Both the position numbers and the translations under genes were made by a program. A DNA stretch of 64,000 nt from a bacterium (GTDB lineage Bacteria; SZUA-79; Acidulodesulfobacterales; Acidulodesulfobacteraceae). The first letter of the stretch is position 1. Each line of letters opens with the position of its first letter. Shown piece by piece: positions 21,796-31,227 of this stretch. Under the pieces are notes generated by a model. It was not told the DNA's origin. It was given only the letters and a program-made list of their open reading frames with translations, and searched no databases. The stretch lies in contig JAJZJW010000004.1 of assembly GCA_021809845.1 (NCBI GenBank), positions 105,359-169,358 on the forward strand, written 5' to 3'.

Positions 21796-21940
21796 CAGGT
21801 TGCCTTTAGATTGTTGCCTTATAGCTGTTTATTAAATAATTTATTGTGTATATTTTATTTATTTTGTATTGCTTTCAGATTACTTTTAGATTACTGTCGT
21901 ATAGTTGTTCATTAAATAATTTGCTGTGTGTAATTTATTT
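21796..21940. repeat. 65-bp imperfect direct repeat
   Basis: Segments 21796-21860 and 21876-21940 align over 65 bp at an 80-bp offset, sharing TTAAATAATTT and TTTAGATT words and differing at roughly one position in five. They lie in the divergent gap between larB and the PpiD-like gene. A third partial copy of TTTCAGATTACTTTT is at 21770-21790. Confidence 0.75.
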
Positions 21941-22056
21941 TTTATTGAATCAAGTCACGATTGTGCGAATAATTATTTTTTATTTGCATTAAAAACATAA
22001 GACGTATAAAATTATATAATATATTTAATTTTAAAAAATTAAAAGAGGATTTATTT

Positions 22057-23082
22057 ATGCTTGAGTTTTTAAGAAGATTTTACGGTTCTTTATTTGGAAA
22101 GATAGTGACAATAATTGTTGGATTTTTATTTATAGTAGGTTTTAGTTTTTTACCATATATTGTCGGAGGCGGCAGCGCAATATCTCCGCAGAATGTAGCT
22201 ATAGTTGACGGGAAGCCCATTACTGTAGCGGCATTTTATAGATATTACGGTAATCTTGAAAATTATTACAGAGAATCATATGGTAAAAATATTAATAAGA
22301 CTATGAAAAAATATATAGCCGGCAAAGCATTGTCTTCGATTATCGCAGATAAAGTTCTAGAAAATAGAACTAATGATTTTGGTGTTAGTGTTTCCAAACA
22401 TTATCTTGCAAATAAGATAGCGGGTATTTACGCATTTCAAAAAAACGGAAGTTTCAGCAACAAAATTTTCACTTCTGTTCTTGCGCAGAATCACATGACG
22501 CAGGCTATCTTTGAAAAACATTATAAACACGAAATTAATAGACATTTTATGCGTGCAATTGTACAGAGTTCTTTTAGTTTTAACAAACAGCAGATTGCGG
22601 ATAATTACAGATTACAGAATAAATCCGTTGCTTTTGAAGCAGCTATTTTCAAGACTAAAAGCGCAGCCTATAAGTTTATTAAGAAAATTGTTCTTTCTAA
22701 CAGCGGATTTAAAAAATTAGCAATTAAATTTAAAGCCAAGATTGTTAATTTTCCTTTGGAAACTAATACCCAATTGATTACTTCAAAGAAATTTAAAAAA
22801 TATAACTTCAACGGAGCCGTACTGCAGGCGGCGTCATCGGGTATTCAAGGCAAGATTTCATTAGTTCCCATTTCTATAAAATCCGGATTTACGGTATTGA
22901 AAATAAAAGATATTCATTTTCCCGCTTTTAAACTTGCGCATCAAAAGAAATTTGCCGTATATAGAAATTATATGTTTGAGAAACAGACTGAATTTTTGGA
23001 TGATTATGTAACATATCTTGAATCTAAATCGCATATAAAATATAATATTCAATTAATAAATAAAATAATGAAGCGTATTTAA
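22057..23082 (+). CDS. Membrane-anchored PpiD/SurA-like chaperone, rotamase domain apparently missing
   Basis: The 341-aa protein has a single N-terminal helix (about residues 15-40). A SurA/PpiD N-terminal-like region follows, with NVAIVDGKPITVAAFYRYY, the usual first helix of such chaperones. The middle is Lys/Phe-rich and there is no recognisable parvulin signature. Compared with PpiD (about 620 aa) it is short and may act only as a periplasmic chaperone. AAAGAGGATTT precedes the ATG and serves as ribosome-binding site. Assignment rests on architecture rather than strong motifs. Confidence 0.65.
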   Translation: MLEFLRRFYGSLFGKIVTIIVGFLFIVGFSFLPYIVGGGSAISPQNVAIVDGKPITVAAFYRYYGNLENYYRESYGKNINKTMKKYIAGKALSSIIADKVLENRTNDFGVSVSKHYLANKIAGIYAFQKNGSFSNKIFTSVLAQNHMTQAIFEKHYKHEINRHFMRAIVQSSFSFNKQQIADNYRLQNKSVAFEAAIFKTKSAAYKFIKKIVLSNSGFKKLAIKFKAKIVNFPLETNTQLITSKKFKKYNFNGAVLQAASSGIQGKISLVPISIKSGFTVLKIKDIHFPAFKLAHQKKFAVYRNYMFEKQTEFLDDYVTYLESKSHIKYNIQLINKIMKRI

Positions 23083-23139
23083 TTAATTATCCGCTGTCAT
23101 TTATTAAGATTAACAATAAGCGATAAAAAATCGAAAAAT

Positions 23140-23973
23140 ATGAGTAACAACGATATAAATACAACAATAGACGACGATTTATTGCAAAAAATAGAAAAGA
23201 TTCAATTAATCCTTAGCAATGAAAGAAAAATTGCCGTTGCATACAGCGGCGGAGTAGATTCAACTTTTCTATTATTTATTGCGGGAAAAACGCTCGGTGC
23301 CGAAAATGTATTGGCTATTACGGGCAGTTCTTTTACAATCCCGGGCAAGGAAGTTGAGTTTTGTAAAAAAAAAGCGTTTGAACTAGGCATAAAGCATATT
23401 ATAGTTAAGACTAAAGAGTATTTAGACGAATCATATTTAAAAAATGATTATTTAAGATGTTATTTTTGTAAAATTGCATTATTCAAGACTATAAGACCTT
23501 ATATCCCTGAGGGCTACAAATTATCAGTCGGAACCAATGCTGAGGACGAGGTTAATTTTAAAGATAGACCTGGAATGAAAGCCGAAAAGGAATTTGATGT
23601 CATATCACCTTTAAAAGAATCCGGTTTTTTTAAAAATGATATAAGGAATGCTTCTAAATTTTTTGGACTTGATACGTGGAATAAACCTCAAATGGCTTGT
23701 TTGGCTTCAAGAATACCGTTTGGCAGCATTGTGACGGAAGAAAAAATTAAAATGGTTGAAAGGGCTGAAGATTTATTGATGCAAAACGGATTTAGCGAAG
23801 TAAGAATAAGACATTATGGAAAACTGGCAAAAATTGAAGTTCCTGCGTCGCAAATTAATAATTTAATGCAATATAAATCATTATCTGATATTGTATCAAA
23901 GATAAAAGAAATAGGATTTAAAACAGTTGCTGTAGATATTGAAGGAATAAATCACAGCGGACTGAATTTATAA
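23140..23973 (+). CDS. larE: ATP-dependent sulfur transferase LarE, three-cysteine type
   Basis: LarE adds sulfur to the LarB product during nickel-pincer cofactor synthesis. The PP-loop SGGVDST is at residues 36-42. Conserved blocks GTNAEDE and GMKAEKEFDVISPL follow. Cys107 and Cys110 (RCYFCK) together with Cys187 (ACLASRIPFG) form the three-Cys pattern seen in LarE proteins that bind a [4Fe-4S] cluster, rather than the single sacrificial Cys of Lactiplantibacillus LarE. At 277 aa the length is normal. The cluster type is inferred from the cysteine pattern. Confidence 0.93.
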   Translation: MSNNDINTTIDDDLLQKIEKIQLILSNERKIAVAYSGGVDSTFLLFIAGKTLGAENVLAITGSSFTIPGKEVEFCKKKAFELGIKHIIVKTKEYLDESYLKNDYLRCYFCKIALFKTIRPYIPEGYKLSVGTNAEDEVNFKDRPGMKAEKEFDVISPLKESGFFKNDIRNASKFFGLDTWNKPQMACLASRIPFGSIVTEEKIKMVERAEDLLMQNGFSEVRIRHYGKLAKIEVPASQINNLMQYKSLSDIVSKIKEIGFKTVAVDIEGINHSGLNL

Positions 23974-24147
23974 ATTTTATTAAATTCTATTAAATTTTAT
24001 TACAATAAAATAATATAATATGCGATATGCCGCAACCATAAAGATATTGCGGAGATATTGCCATATTTCTGCTTTGTCCTTATTAAAAAAATTTGCCCTT
24101 TTTTTTTAAACTTAAATACATTTTATTTTATTATCGACTATATCTAT

Positions 24148-26046
24148 ATGTCTTCCGCATTTAACGAAAACGGCATACTTAATAATCAGAGAAAAAGATT
24201 AAATTTTATCGCACTGATTTTTTCTGTGATATGTTTATTGATTATTGCAAGAATATTTTTTTTGCAGATTATTAATGGAAATTATTATTATTATCTTGCT
24301 AAAAATAATGCCACAAGGATAATATATCTGCCGGCGCCGAGAGGATATATATTATCCAATACCGGCAAGATTATTGTTGACAATGAATCGTCTTTCAATA
24401 TTGCTGTAACTATAGCCCATGTAAAGTCTTTAAAAAGGGAACTTCATTTAATTGCTTCAATATTTCATAAAAAATATTCCAGATTATACAAAATAGTTAA
24501 AAAAGAAGAATTTATACCAGATTATGATTCAATAGTTTTGATAAGAAATTTGTCCATAAAAAATTTATCTATTTTTGAGGTTAACAAACTCTATCTTCCA
24601 GGTTTTTTTATAGAAAAAATACCGATAAGACATTATAAATACGGAGATATGGGAGCGCAAATATTCGGATACGTCGGTTTGGTCTCTTCTAAACAATTAA
24701 AAGAGAAAAAATATTCGTATCTTAATCCTTCTGATATTGTCGGAGAAACGGGATTAGAATATTATTATCAAAAATATTTACATGGAAAAGACGGAGAAAA
24801 AAGGGTTGTAGTAAATTCATTCGGTAAAAATGAAGGGAAAATCGTGGTTGAAAAGCCTAAAATGGGAGATAATGTATATACAACGCTTAATCTTACTTTG
24901 GAAAAACTTGCATATAAACTTATGAAAAATAAAGAAGGTGCAGTAATTGCAATGAACCCAAATAATGGAAAAATTCTTGCTATGATATCTACCCCTTCTT
25001 TCAACCCTGTTTATTTTTCTAAGGGTATCTCAACAAAAGAATGGAGCAAAATTATAAATAATAATGAGCATCCTCTCCAAAATAAAGCCGTACAAAATTC
25101 TATGGCGCCGGGTTCTACATTTAAAATTGTCGGTGCGCTGGCGGGTCTTGAGACGCATCTTATCACACCAAACAAAAAGATTTTTGCAGGACCTACTTTT
25201 AAACTGGGGAATGCGGTATTTTATAACTGGAATCCCAATCAAGATTCAAAAATAAATTTATATACCGCATTAGAAGAATCTGTAGACACTTATTTTTATT
25301 CTATTGCCGTCAGGCTTCATATTTCTCAGATAGCTTACTATGCGCATTTACTTGGATTTGGCAAAAAAACGGGAATCGACCTTCCTGCGGAAAATCCCGG
25401 ATTTATACCTACGAGAAAACTTGTTTATAAAGTTTATCATAGAAGGTGGTATAAAGGTTCGACGTTATCCTCTATAATAGGGCAGAGTTACGTTTCCGTT
25501 ACGCCTATCCAGCTTATTGAGGCATACAGCGCTATCGCAAACGGAGGCTATCTTTACAGGCCTTATATAGTGAGCAAGATTGTATCGAGCTCGGGCAGGA
25601 TAGTAAAACAGGTTAAAAGCAGGTTAATAAGACGGATTAAGTTAAAAAAAAGCTATTGTGAAGCTATAAAAAAAGGTCTGTATGAAGTGGTAAACGGGAA
25701 ACACGGAACTGCTGCTAATGGCAGGATAAGAGGTATTTCATTTTGCGGCAAAACCGGAACTGCGCAAATAATCTCAAAAACTTACTCTATTTATAATGCA
25801 AAATATATTCCGAGAAAAGACAGGGATAACGCTTGGTTTGTTGGATTTGCTCCTATGAATCATCCAAAAATTGCCATAGTGATTCTTGAAATGCACGCAA
25901 AATTTCTTGGAGCGCATGCAGCGGTCGTGGCAAAAAAAATAGTTGAAAAATATCTTGAACAAAAAGGTATGTGGAAACCGTCTCTTAAAAAAAGAAAAAA
26001 AAATAATAACAAAAATCTTCCAAGTTTTATTTATACAAGTTTTTAG
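24148..26046 (+). CDS. mrdA: Penicillin-binding protein 2 (elongasome transpeptidase)
   Basis: PBP2 crosslinks peptidoglycan during elongation, paired with RodA. A single N-terminal helix is followed by the pedestal domain (APRGYI) and the transpeptidase domain. The active-site motifs are Ser-Thr-Phe-Lys in APGSTFKIV, the SVDTYFY block at the SxN position and KTGTAQ. I chose ATG 24148 (632 aa) because the 30 residues available upstream are hydrophobic and would create a second helix not normal for PBP2. The RodA gene follows after 77 bp. Confidence 0.93.
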   Translation: MSSAFNENGILNNQRKRLNFIALIFSVICLLIIARIFFLQIINGNYYYYLAKNNATRIIYLPAPRGYILSNTGKIIVDNESSFNIAVTIAHVKSLKRELHLIASIFHKKYSRLYKIVKKEEFIPDYDSIVLIRNLSIKNLSIFEVNKLYLPGFFIEKIPIRHYKYGDMGAQIFGYVGLVSSKQLKEKKYSYLNPSDIVGETGLEYYYQKYLHGKDGEKRVVVNSFGKNEGKIVVEKPKMGDNVYTTLNLTLEKLAYKLMKNKEGAVIAMNPNNGKILAMISTPSFNPVYFSKGISTKEWSKIINNNEHPLQNKAVQNSMAPGSTFKIVGALAGLETHLITPNKKIFAGPTFKLGNAVFYNWNPNQDSKINLYTALEESVDTYFYSIAVRLHISQIAYYAHLLGFGKKTGIDLPAENPGFIPTRKLVYKVYHRRWYKGSTLSSIIGQSYVSVTPIQLIEAYSAIANGGYLYRPYIVSKIVSSSGRIVKQVKSRLIRRIKLKKSYCEAIKKGLYEVVNGKHGTAANGRIRGISFCGKTGTAQIISKTYSIYNAKYIPRKDRDNAWFVGFAPMNHPKIAIVILEMHAKFLGAHAAVVAKKIVEKYLEQKGMWKPSLKKRKKNNNKNLPSFIYTSF

Positions 26047-26123
26047 TAAAATTAATAAAAAATATATAAAATATAAATAAAAAAATATAAATATAAAATA
26101 TATATTAATATTTAAATATTTCA

Positions 26124-27230
26124 ATGAAATTATCGGATAACATTAAAAATTTTGATTTTATTTTATTCTTTACGGTAATAATAATTTCTTTTTTAGGAAT
26201 AGTCAATCTATTTGGTTCAGAAAGTTTCAACCACCACGAATTGCTTAACTCTTATGTTATGAAACAGATTCTGTGGTTCGGAATTTCTTATTTTGTGATG
26301 TTTGCAATAATATCCATAGATTATAATACTCTTATAGATATTGCGTACTATATTTACGGTATTGTTCTGTTCTTAATAATTATTGTTTTAATAAAGGGTA
26401 AAATATCACACGGCGCATCAAGGTGGATTTCTTTAGGATTGTTTACTATACAACCTTCAGAACTTATGAAAATAGCGTTAATTCTTGCCTTAGCAAAATA
26501 TTTTACAGACGCTAAAAAAAATTATTATAAATTAACTGATTTAATGATTCCTTTTTTAGTAATTATTATACCTGTTTTACTTATAGCTAAAGAGCCAGAC
26601 CTTGGAACATCGCTTATCGTTTTTTTTGTTGGGTGTATTATTGTTTATCTTGCAGGCATTAAAAGAGTTTCAATGATAATAGCATTTTTTTTTGCCATGG
26701 TTGCATTACCAGTTATATGGGGACATCTTAAAACTTATCAGAAGAACAGAATTCTTATATTTTTGCATCCAGCGAAAGCATCCTTAGGCGCCGGTTATAA
26801 TATTATACAATCCGAAATAGCAGTCGGTGCGGGAAGAATTTTAGGCGACGGGTTCAGGCGCGGCAGTCAGAGTATATTAAATTTTCTGCCTGCCAAACAG
26901 ACTGATTTTATATTTTCCACCTACGCTCAGCAGTTTGGATTTATCGGTTCGCTCATTTTAATCGGGCTATATTTTATTTTAATCATAAGAGGATTTAAAA
27001 TAGTCTATAACACTAAAAGATTGCCGGCATTTTTACTAGGTTCCGGAGCTTTATTTATAATTACGCTGCACACCGTTATAAATATTGCTATGGCTATCGG
27101 TTTATTGCCTGTAGTGGGCGTTCCGCTACCATTTTTTAGTTACGGAGGAACCTCGTTGATTGTAGATATATCCGCTGTAGCAATATTATTAAATATATCA
27201 ATGCGGCGATATAAATATCAATCCGGATAA
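26124..27230 (+). CDS. mrdB: Peptidoglycan glycosyltransferase RodA
   Basis: A SEDS-family polymerase with about ten membrane helices in 368 aa. Family signatures are SHGASRWISLG, QPSELMKIA, KEPDLGTSL and the C-terminal PLPFFSYGGTSL. It acts with PBP2 (immediately upstream) under MreB control. Normal length. Confidence 0.95.
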   Translation: MKLSDNIKNFDFILFFTVIIISFLGIVNLFGSESFNHHELLNSYVMKQILWFGISYFVMFAIISIDYNTLIDIAYYIYGIVLFLIIIVLIKGKISHGASRWISLGLFTIQPSELMKIALILALAKYFTDAKKNYYKLTDLMIPFLVIIIPVLLIAKEPDLGTSLIVFFVGCIIVYLAGIKRVSMIIAFFFAMVALPVIWGHLKTYQKNRILIFLHPAKASLGAGYNIIQSEIAVGAGRILGDGFRRGSQSILNFLPAKQTDFIFSTYAQQFGFIGSLILIGLYFILIIRGFKIVYNTKRLPAFLLGSGALFIITLHTVINIAMAIGLLPVVGVPLPFFSYGGTSLIVDISAVAILLNISMRRYKYQSG

Positions 27231-27537
27231 AAATTAAAGATAAATAAATTGCTAAGTTATGGTAAATTAAGGACAAACACTTAAGAAGAAATTAGGAACA
27301 GGAAATTAGCGATGGACGCTATTTATTTATTACTATTTAAATTAGGGACAAATACCATTTATTGACACTATTTATTAATATTTATTTAATTATTTAATTT
27401 TCATAGTTGGGGGGGGGACAGACATTATTTATTGATTTATTGACACTATTTATTAATATTTATTTAATTATTTAATTTTGTTTTGGTAGATTTTAAGCAT
27501 GATATAACAATCAGGATATAAGAATAAGGACATAACT
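27231..27537. repeat. rodA-pgpA gap: 45-bp perfect repeat, G9 tract and GGGACA motifs
   Basis: An identical 45-bp sequence occurs at 27357-27401 and 27435-27479 (78-bp offset). Each copy follows a variant of the dispersed GGGACAGACACC motif: TTAGGGACAAATACC at 27342-27356, and a run of nine G leading into GACAGACATT at 27409-27426. TTAAGGACAAACACTTAA at 27267-27284 is a third variant. No gene is visible. Confidence 0.8.
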
Positions 27538-28032
27538 ATGATGTACAAGAATAAAAATTTTGTAGATAGTATATCTATATTTTTTGCAACTTTCTTTTAT
27601 ATTGGATACTTTCCATATGGTCCCGGAACCGCCGGAACTTTTGCTTCTATGGTTTTGTATTTTCTCTTTTTCCATTATTTAAACTTTTCAGGTTATATTA
27701 TATTATGTATCATGTTGTTTTTTGCAGGAGTATTTTTTTCTTCAAGAGCAGAAAAAATTATTGGCAAAAAAGATCCTTCCGAAGTTGTGATAGATGAAGT
27801 TGAGGGTTATTTAATTACCATGCTCGGAGCTTTTTGGGCACCTTTTTCGATACTATATGTTTTAATAGGATTTTTATTATTCAGGATTTTTGATATAATC
27901 AAACCGTTTCCTATCGGTGCCGTAGACAAACGTGTAGGCGGAGGTTTCGGCATTATGCTTGATGATGTCATAGCCGCTGTTATTTCCGCAGTGCTTTTAA
28001 GATTAATAATTGTTATAATTGTGGGGTTATAG
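27538..28032 (+). CDS. pgpA: Phosphatidylglycerophosphatase A
   Basis: PgpA dephosphorylates phosphatidylglycerophosphate to phosphatidylglycerol in the inner membrane. The 164-aa protein shows GYFPYGPGTAGTFASM near the N-terminus, VVIDEVEGYLITML with the conserved Asp-Glu, and FDIIKPFPI followed by GGGFGIMLDDVIAA. Four membrane helices are expected. Normal length. It starts the pgpA-cinA-recA order seen in many bacteria. Confidence 0.92.
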   Translation: MMYKNKNFVDSISIFFATFFYIGYFPYGPGTAGTFASMVLYFLFFHYLNFSGYIILCIMLFFAGVFFSSRAEKIIGKKDPSEVVIDEVEGYLITMLGAFWAPFSILYVLIGFLLFRIFDIIKPFPIGAVDKRVGGGFGIMLDDVIAAVISAVLLRLIIVIIVGL

Positions 28033-28332
28033 AAATGAGTTATACAGGAATATAATATTTATTCTCGGGAAATTATCAAAACGGGAAATGAGGCAGAGTT
28101 ATAGAAACGAGAAATAGATATTTATTATTTTATTGTAGTTAATTTAATTAAAAGGTGGATATTTTCTTAAATAAGTAAATATATATAATATATAATATGC
28201 AAAGTGTATATTTCTGTTTAAAATAGTTTCTTTAATAAATTTAAATAAATACATATAATACACTTAAGTATTATATTATATGTATATTTAAAATAATTTC
28301 TTATAACTTTTTTATAACTTTCTTATAACTTA
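28033..28332. other. pgpA-cinA gap with a 12-bp inverted repeat
   Basis: No gene is visible in this 300-bp region. An inverted repeat is formed by ATACATATAATA at 28249-28260 and its exact complement at 28274-28285, with a 13-bp loop centred on CTTAAG. It is all A/T pairs, so it is a weak hairpin and could be either a protein site or chance in AT-rich DNA. Repeated TTATAACTTT words lie just before the cinA start. Confidence 0.45.
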
Positions 28333-29601
28333 ATGGATGATATAAAGATATTAATCATTGCAGATAATTACGATTTTAAAAAAGCAGGTGAAATTCTTTT
28401 AAATTTTTCGGATATGCTTGCCGATTATAATTTAAAATTTAAAGAGGCGGTATGCCTACCAGATGGTTCAACAGACAGTATTTATAAAGTATTGTCATAT
28501 ATGCTGACAGGAGATTCTCCAGTAATATTGGTTTGCGGCGGTTTAAAAGAAGATTTGAATATCGTATCTGAAATGGTATCTAATGTACTAAAAAAAGAAA
28601 TGATAAAAAGTAAAGATGCGTTGGATTTGATGCGGCTTGTATATGAATCAGGCGGCAAATCATTTAAATCTTCCTATGAGAAATCATGCTATTTTCCAAA
28701 GAATTCATTTATTATTCCTAATCAAAATTCCGGACTTTCCGGTTTTTACTTGACTGAACCGGTTTTTTTTGCAGCTATGCCGTTAGAACCAAATGATGCA
28801 AAGGCGATGTTTAGGAATCATGTTCTTGGAAAAATGATAGGAAAATTGGGAATATCTTATTTTGTAAAAAAAAGAAAATATAAATTATTCGGTATTAAAG
28901 AAAAAAAATTTGAGAATCATCTAAAGCGCATCAGCGATAAATTTGCAGATTTAAAATATTCATTTGAATTTTCTTATGGTGAAATTATTCTAAGTATTTA
29001 CGTAAAAGGTATTACGACTCAAAAACTTCAAGACAGTATTAAAACAATAGATGATATTGTATTTGCAGAGTTTAATGATTTTATTTACGGATATGATGAT
29101 GATGAATTAGAAACAGTTTGTGCATTTTTGCTAAAAAAAAATCATATTACTGTTGCTATTGCGGAATCGCTCACTGGGGGCTACATTTCCAACAAATTAA
29201 CAGATCCGCCGGGGGCTTCGGCTTATTTTATTTTAAGCGAGATAGTTTATTCAAATTTTGCCAAGATAAATGAGCTGGGTATTGATGAAGATATTATAGA
29301 AAAAAATGGGGCAGTTTCGTCGGAATGTGCTATTTTAATGGCTGAGAATATAAGAAAAAAAGCTTATTCAGATATAGGCGCTGCGGTAACCGGTTTTGCA
29401 GGACCAAAAGGAGAATCTGACAATTATCCTGTAGGAACGGTATTTATAGCTTTGTCTTCAGATAATGTTCAGGAAGTTAGAAAGTATAATTTTTCAGGTA
29501 CAAGAAATGAAATAAAAATTTATACCGCAAAAATGGTTTTATTCTGGATTTATAGACTTATGGCATATGCAGCAGAAACGGATATAAATGATAATAGATA
29601 A
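28333..29601 (+). CDS. cinA: CinA family protein with a diverged N-terminal domain
   Basis: The C-terminal about 160 residues are a typical CinA/PncC nicotinamide-mononucleotide deamidase domain: AIAESLTGGYISNKLTDPPGASAYF, GAVSSECAILMAENIR and AAVTGFAGP. The N-terminal MoCF-like domain is strongly diverged: the usual GTELL and TGGLGPT motifs are replaced by IADNYDF and CGGLKED. Whether that half is still catalytic is doubtful. The 422-aa length is normal. It precedes recA, as in many genomes. Confidence 0.88.
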   Translation: MDDIKILIIADNYDFKKAGEILLNFSDMLADYNLKFKEAVCLPDGSTDSIYKVLSYMLTGDSPVILVCGGLKEDLNIVSEMVSNVLKKEMIKSKDALDLMRLVYESGGKSFKSSYEKSCYFPKNSFIIPNQNSGLSGFYLTEPVFFAAMPLEPNDAKAMFRNHVLGKMIGKLGISYFVKKRKYKLFGIKEKKFENHLKRISDKFADLKYSFEFSYGEIILSIYVKGITTQKLQDSIKTIDDIVFAEFNDFIYGYDDDELETVCAFLLKKNHITVAIAESLTGGYISNKLTDPPGASAYFILSEIVYSNFAKINELGIDEDIIEKNGAVSSECAILMAENIRKKAYSDIGAAVTGFAGPKGESDNYPVGTVFIALSSDNVQEVRKYNFSGTRNEIKIYTAKMVLFWIYRLMAYAAETDINDNR

Positions 29602-29822
29602 TAAATGATAAAATGTTTCGGAGTATTTTTAGCAGAAACGGATAAACTATAAGATGTTCTGAAGTAATTTTAGATAGTTTAAAAATAGCTTAATAATCAT
29701 TAGCTGCTTAACTTTTTAAAATAGCTTAATAATTATCAATTTATTAACAGTGTAATGATAATGCCATAATATTGTAAATATAGTGTAACAATAATGCAAT
29801 CTATTTTTAAAATTATTTTAAC

Positions 29823-29854
29823 TTGATATTATAAAATTTATAATATAATATCAA
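29823..29854 (+). promoter_or_regulatory. recA promoter region with perfect 11-bp inverted repeat
   Basis: TTGATATTATA at 29823-29833 is exactly complementary to TATAATATCAA at 29844-29854. The left arm contains a TTGATA -35-like hexamer and the right arm a TATAAT -10 (spacing 15 bp, short). An inverted repeat spanning the promoter 36 bp upstream of recA could be an SOS-type operator. It does not match the E. coli or Bacillus LexA consensus, so this is only a candidate. Confidence 0.45.
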
Positions 29855-29890
29855 ATAATTAAATATATATTATTGAGGATAAATTAAATC

Positions 29891-30961
29891 ATGGCTGCTA
29901 AAATTAATAATTCCAATATGTCGGAAGAAAAAGAAAAAGAAAAAGACAAAAATATTACAAATTTAGTAACTGAACAAAAGAAAAAAGCGCTTGAATTGGC
30001 CATTTCTCAAATAGAAAAGCAGTTCGGCATGGGGTCTATTATGAAATTAGGCGGTAAACCGATAGTAGAGAACATACCGTCAATTTCAACGGGTTCTCTT
30101 TCTTTAGATATAGCTCTTGGAATAGGCGGTATACCGCAGGGCAGAGTTATTGAAATTTTTGGACCGGAATCTTCGGGAAAGACTACGTTGACTTTGCAGA
30201 TAATCGCCGAGGCGCAAAAAAAAGGCGGTATAGCCGCTTTTATTGATGCAGAACATGCCTTAGATTTAAATTATGCGAAAAAAATCGGCGTCAATGTAGA
30301 CGATCTTCTAGTTTCGCAGCCTGGAACAGGCGAAGAAGCTTTAGAAATAGCCGATTCTCTTGTAAGGTCAGGTTCTGTGGATGTTCTTGTTATTGATTCC
30401 GTTGCCGCACTTGTTCCGAAAGCAGAGATAGAGGGGGATATGGGCGATGCACATATGGGACTTCAGGCAAGATTGATGTCTCAGGCACTGAGGAAACTTA
30501 CTTCAGCTATATCAAAATCAAATACTGCCGTGATTTTTATTAATCAAATCAGAATGAAAATAGGCATTATGTTTGGTTCTCCTGAAACTACAACAGGAGG
30601 GAACGCTCTTAAATTTTACGCTTCGGTACGTATTGATATTCGTCGGATAGGTTCGATCAAAAAAGGAGACGAAGTAGTAGGTTCCCGTACAAAAGCAAGA
30701 ATAGTCAAAAATAAAGTTGCTCCTCCGTTTAAAGAAGCAGAGTTCGATATAATATACAACAGCGGAATATCTGTTGAAGGCGATATAGTAGACATAGGTT
30801 CTGAAAGCGGAATTATCGATAAAGCCGGAACATGGTTCAGTTACGGAAAAGAAAGACTAGGTCAGGGTAGAGAAGCCGCTAAGGAATTCCTTAGAAACAA
30901 TCCGGTTATAAAAAATGAAATAATGGGGAAAATAATGAATCATTTTAATCTAAAACCGTAA
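29891..30961 (+). CDS. recA: Recombinase RecA
   Basis: RecA forms the strand-exchange filament and triggers LexA cleavage. Walker [10 protein letters not shown], the [14 protein letters not shown] block, VIDSVAAL (Walker B), [12 protein letters not shown] and loop [16 protein letters not shown] are intact. At 356 aa it is normal, with a Lys/Glu-rich N-terminal extension of about 15 residues. The start at 29891 follows TTGAGGATAAATTAA, which acts as ribosome-binding site. Confidence 0.98.
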   Translation: MAAKINNSNMSEEKEKEKDKNITNLVTEQKKKALELAISQIEKQFGMGSIMKLGGKPIVENIPSISTGSLSLDIALGIGGIPQGRVIEIFGPESSGKTTLTLQIIAEAQKKGGIAAFIDAEHALDLNYAKKIGVNVDDLLVSQPGTGEEALEIADSLVRSGSVDVLVIDSVAALVPKAEIEGDMGDAHMGLQARLMSQALRKLTSAISKSNTAVIFINQIRMKIGIMFGSPETTTGGNALKFYASVRIDIRRIGSIKKGDEVVGSRTKARIVKNKVAPPFKEAEFDIIYNSGISVEGDIVDIGSESGIIDKAGTWFSYGKERLGQGREAAKEFLRNNPVIKNEIMGKIMNHFNLKP

Positions 30962-31227
30962 AAAAAGTTAGAATTAAGCCTTTGAAAATTTAAGAATTAG
31001 CTATTTAAATATAATAAAGAAATAAAAAGTAACTAAATAATAACTAAATAATTTAGCAACACAAAATAACCCAATAATAACTAAATAATAAATAAATAAT
31101 TTAGCAACAGAAATGTTAAGTTAAGTTCAATTAATCTAACTTTATTTAACTTAGCTTAATTAAATGCAATTAAACTTAATTAATTATTATAATCTAGTTA
31201 TATTCTAATAATTATATATAGATTAAT

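Noticed and set aside
23140..23973. LarE as an NAD synthase or GMP synthase-like ATP pyrophosphatase
   Set aside because: The SGGVDST loop is shared, but the GTNAEDE and ACLASRIPFG blocks and the lar context specify LarE.
24058..24147. Longer PBP2 start at TTG 24058
   Set aside because: The additional 30 residues would add a second hydrophobic helix not found in PBP2, and no ribosome-binding site precedes it.
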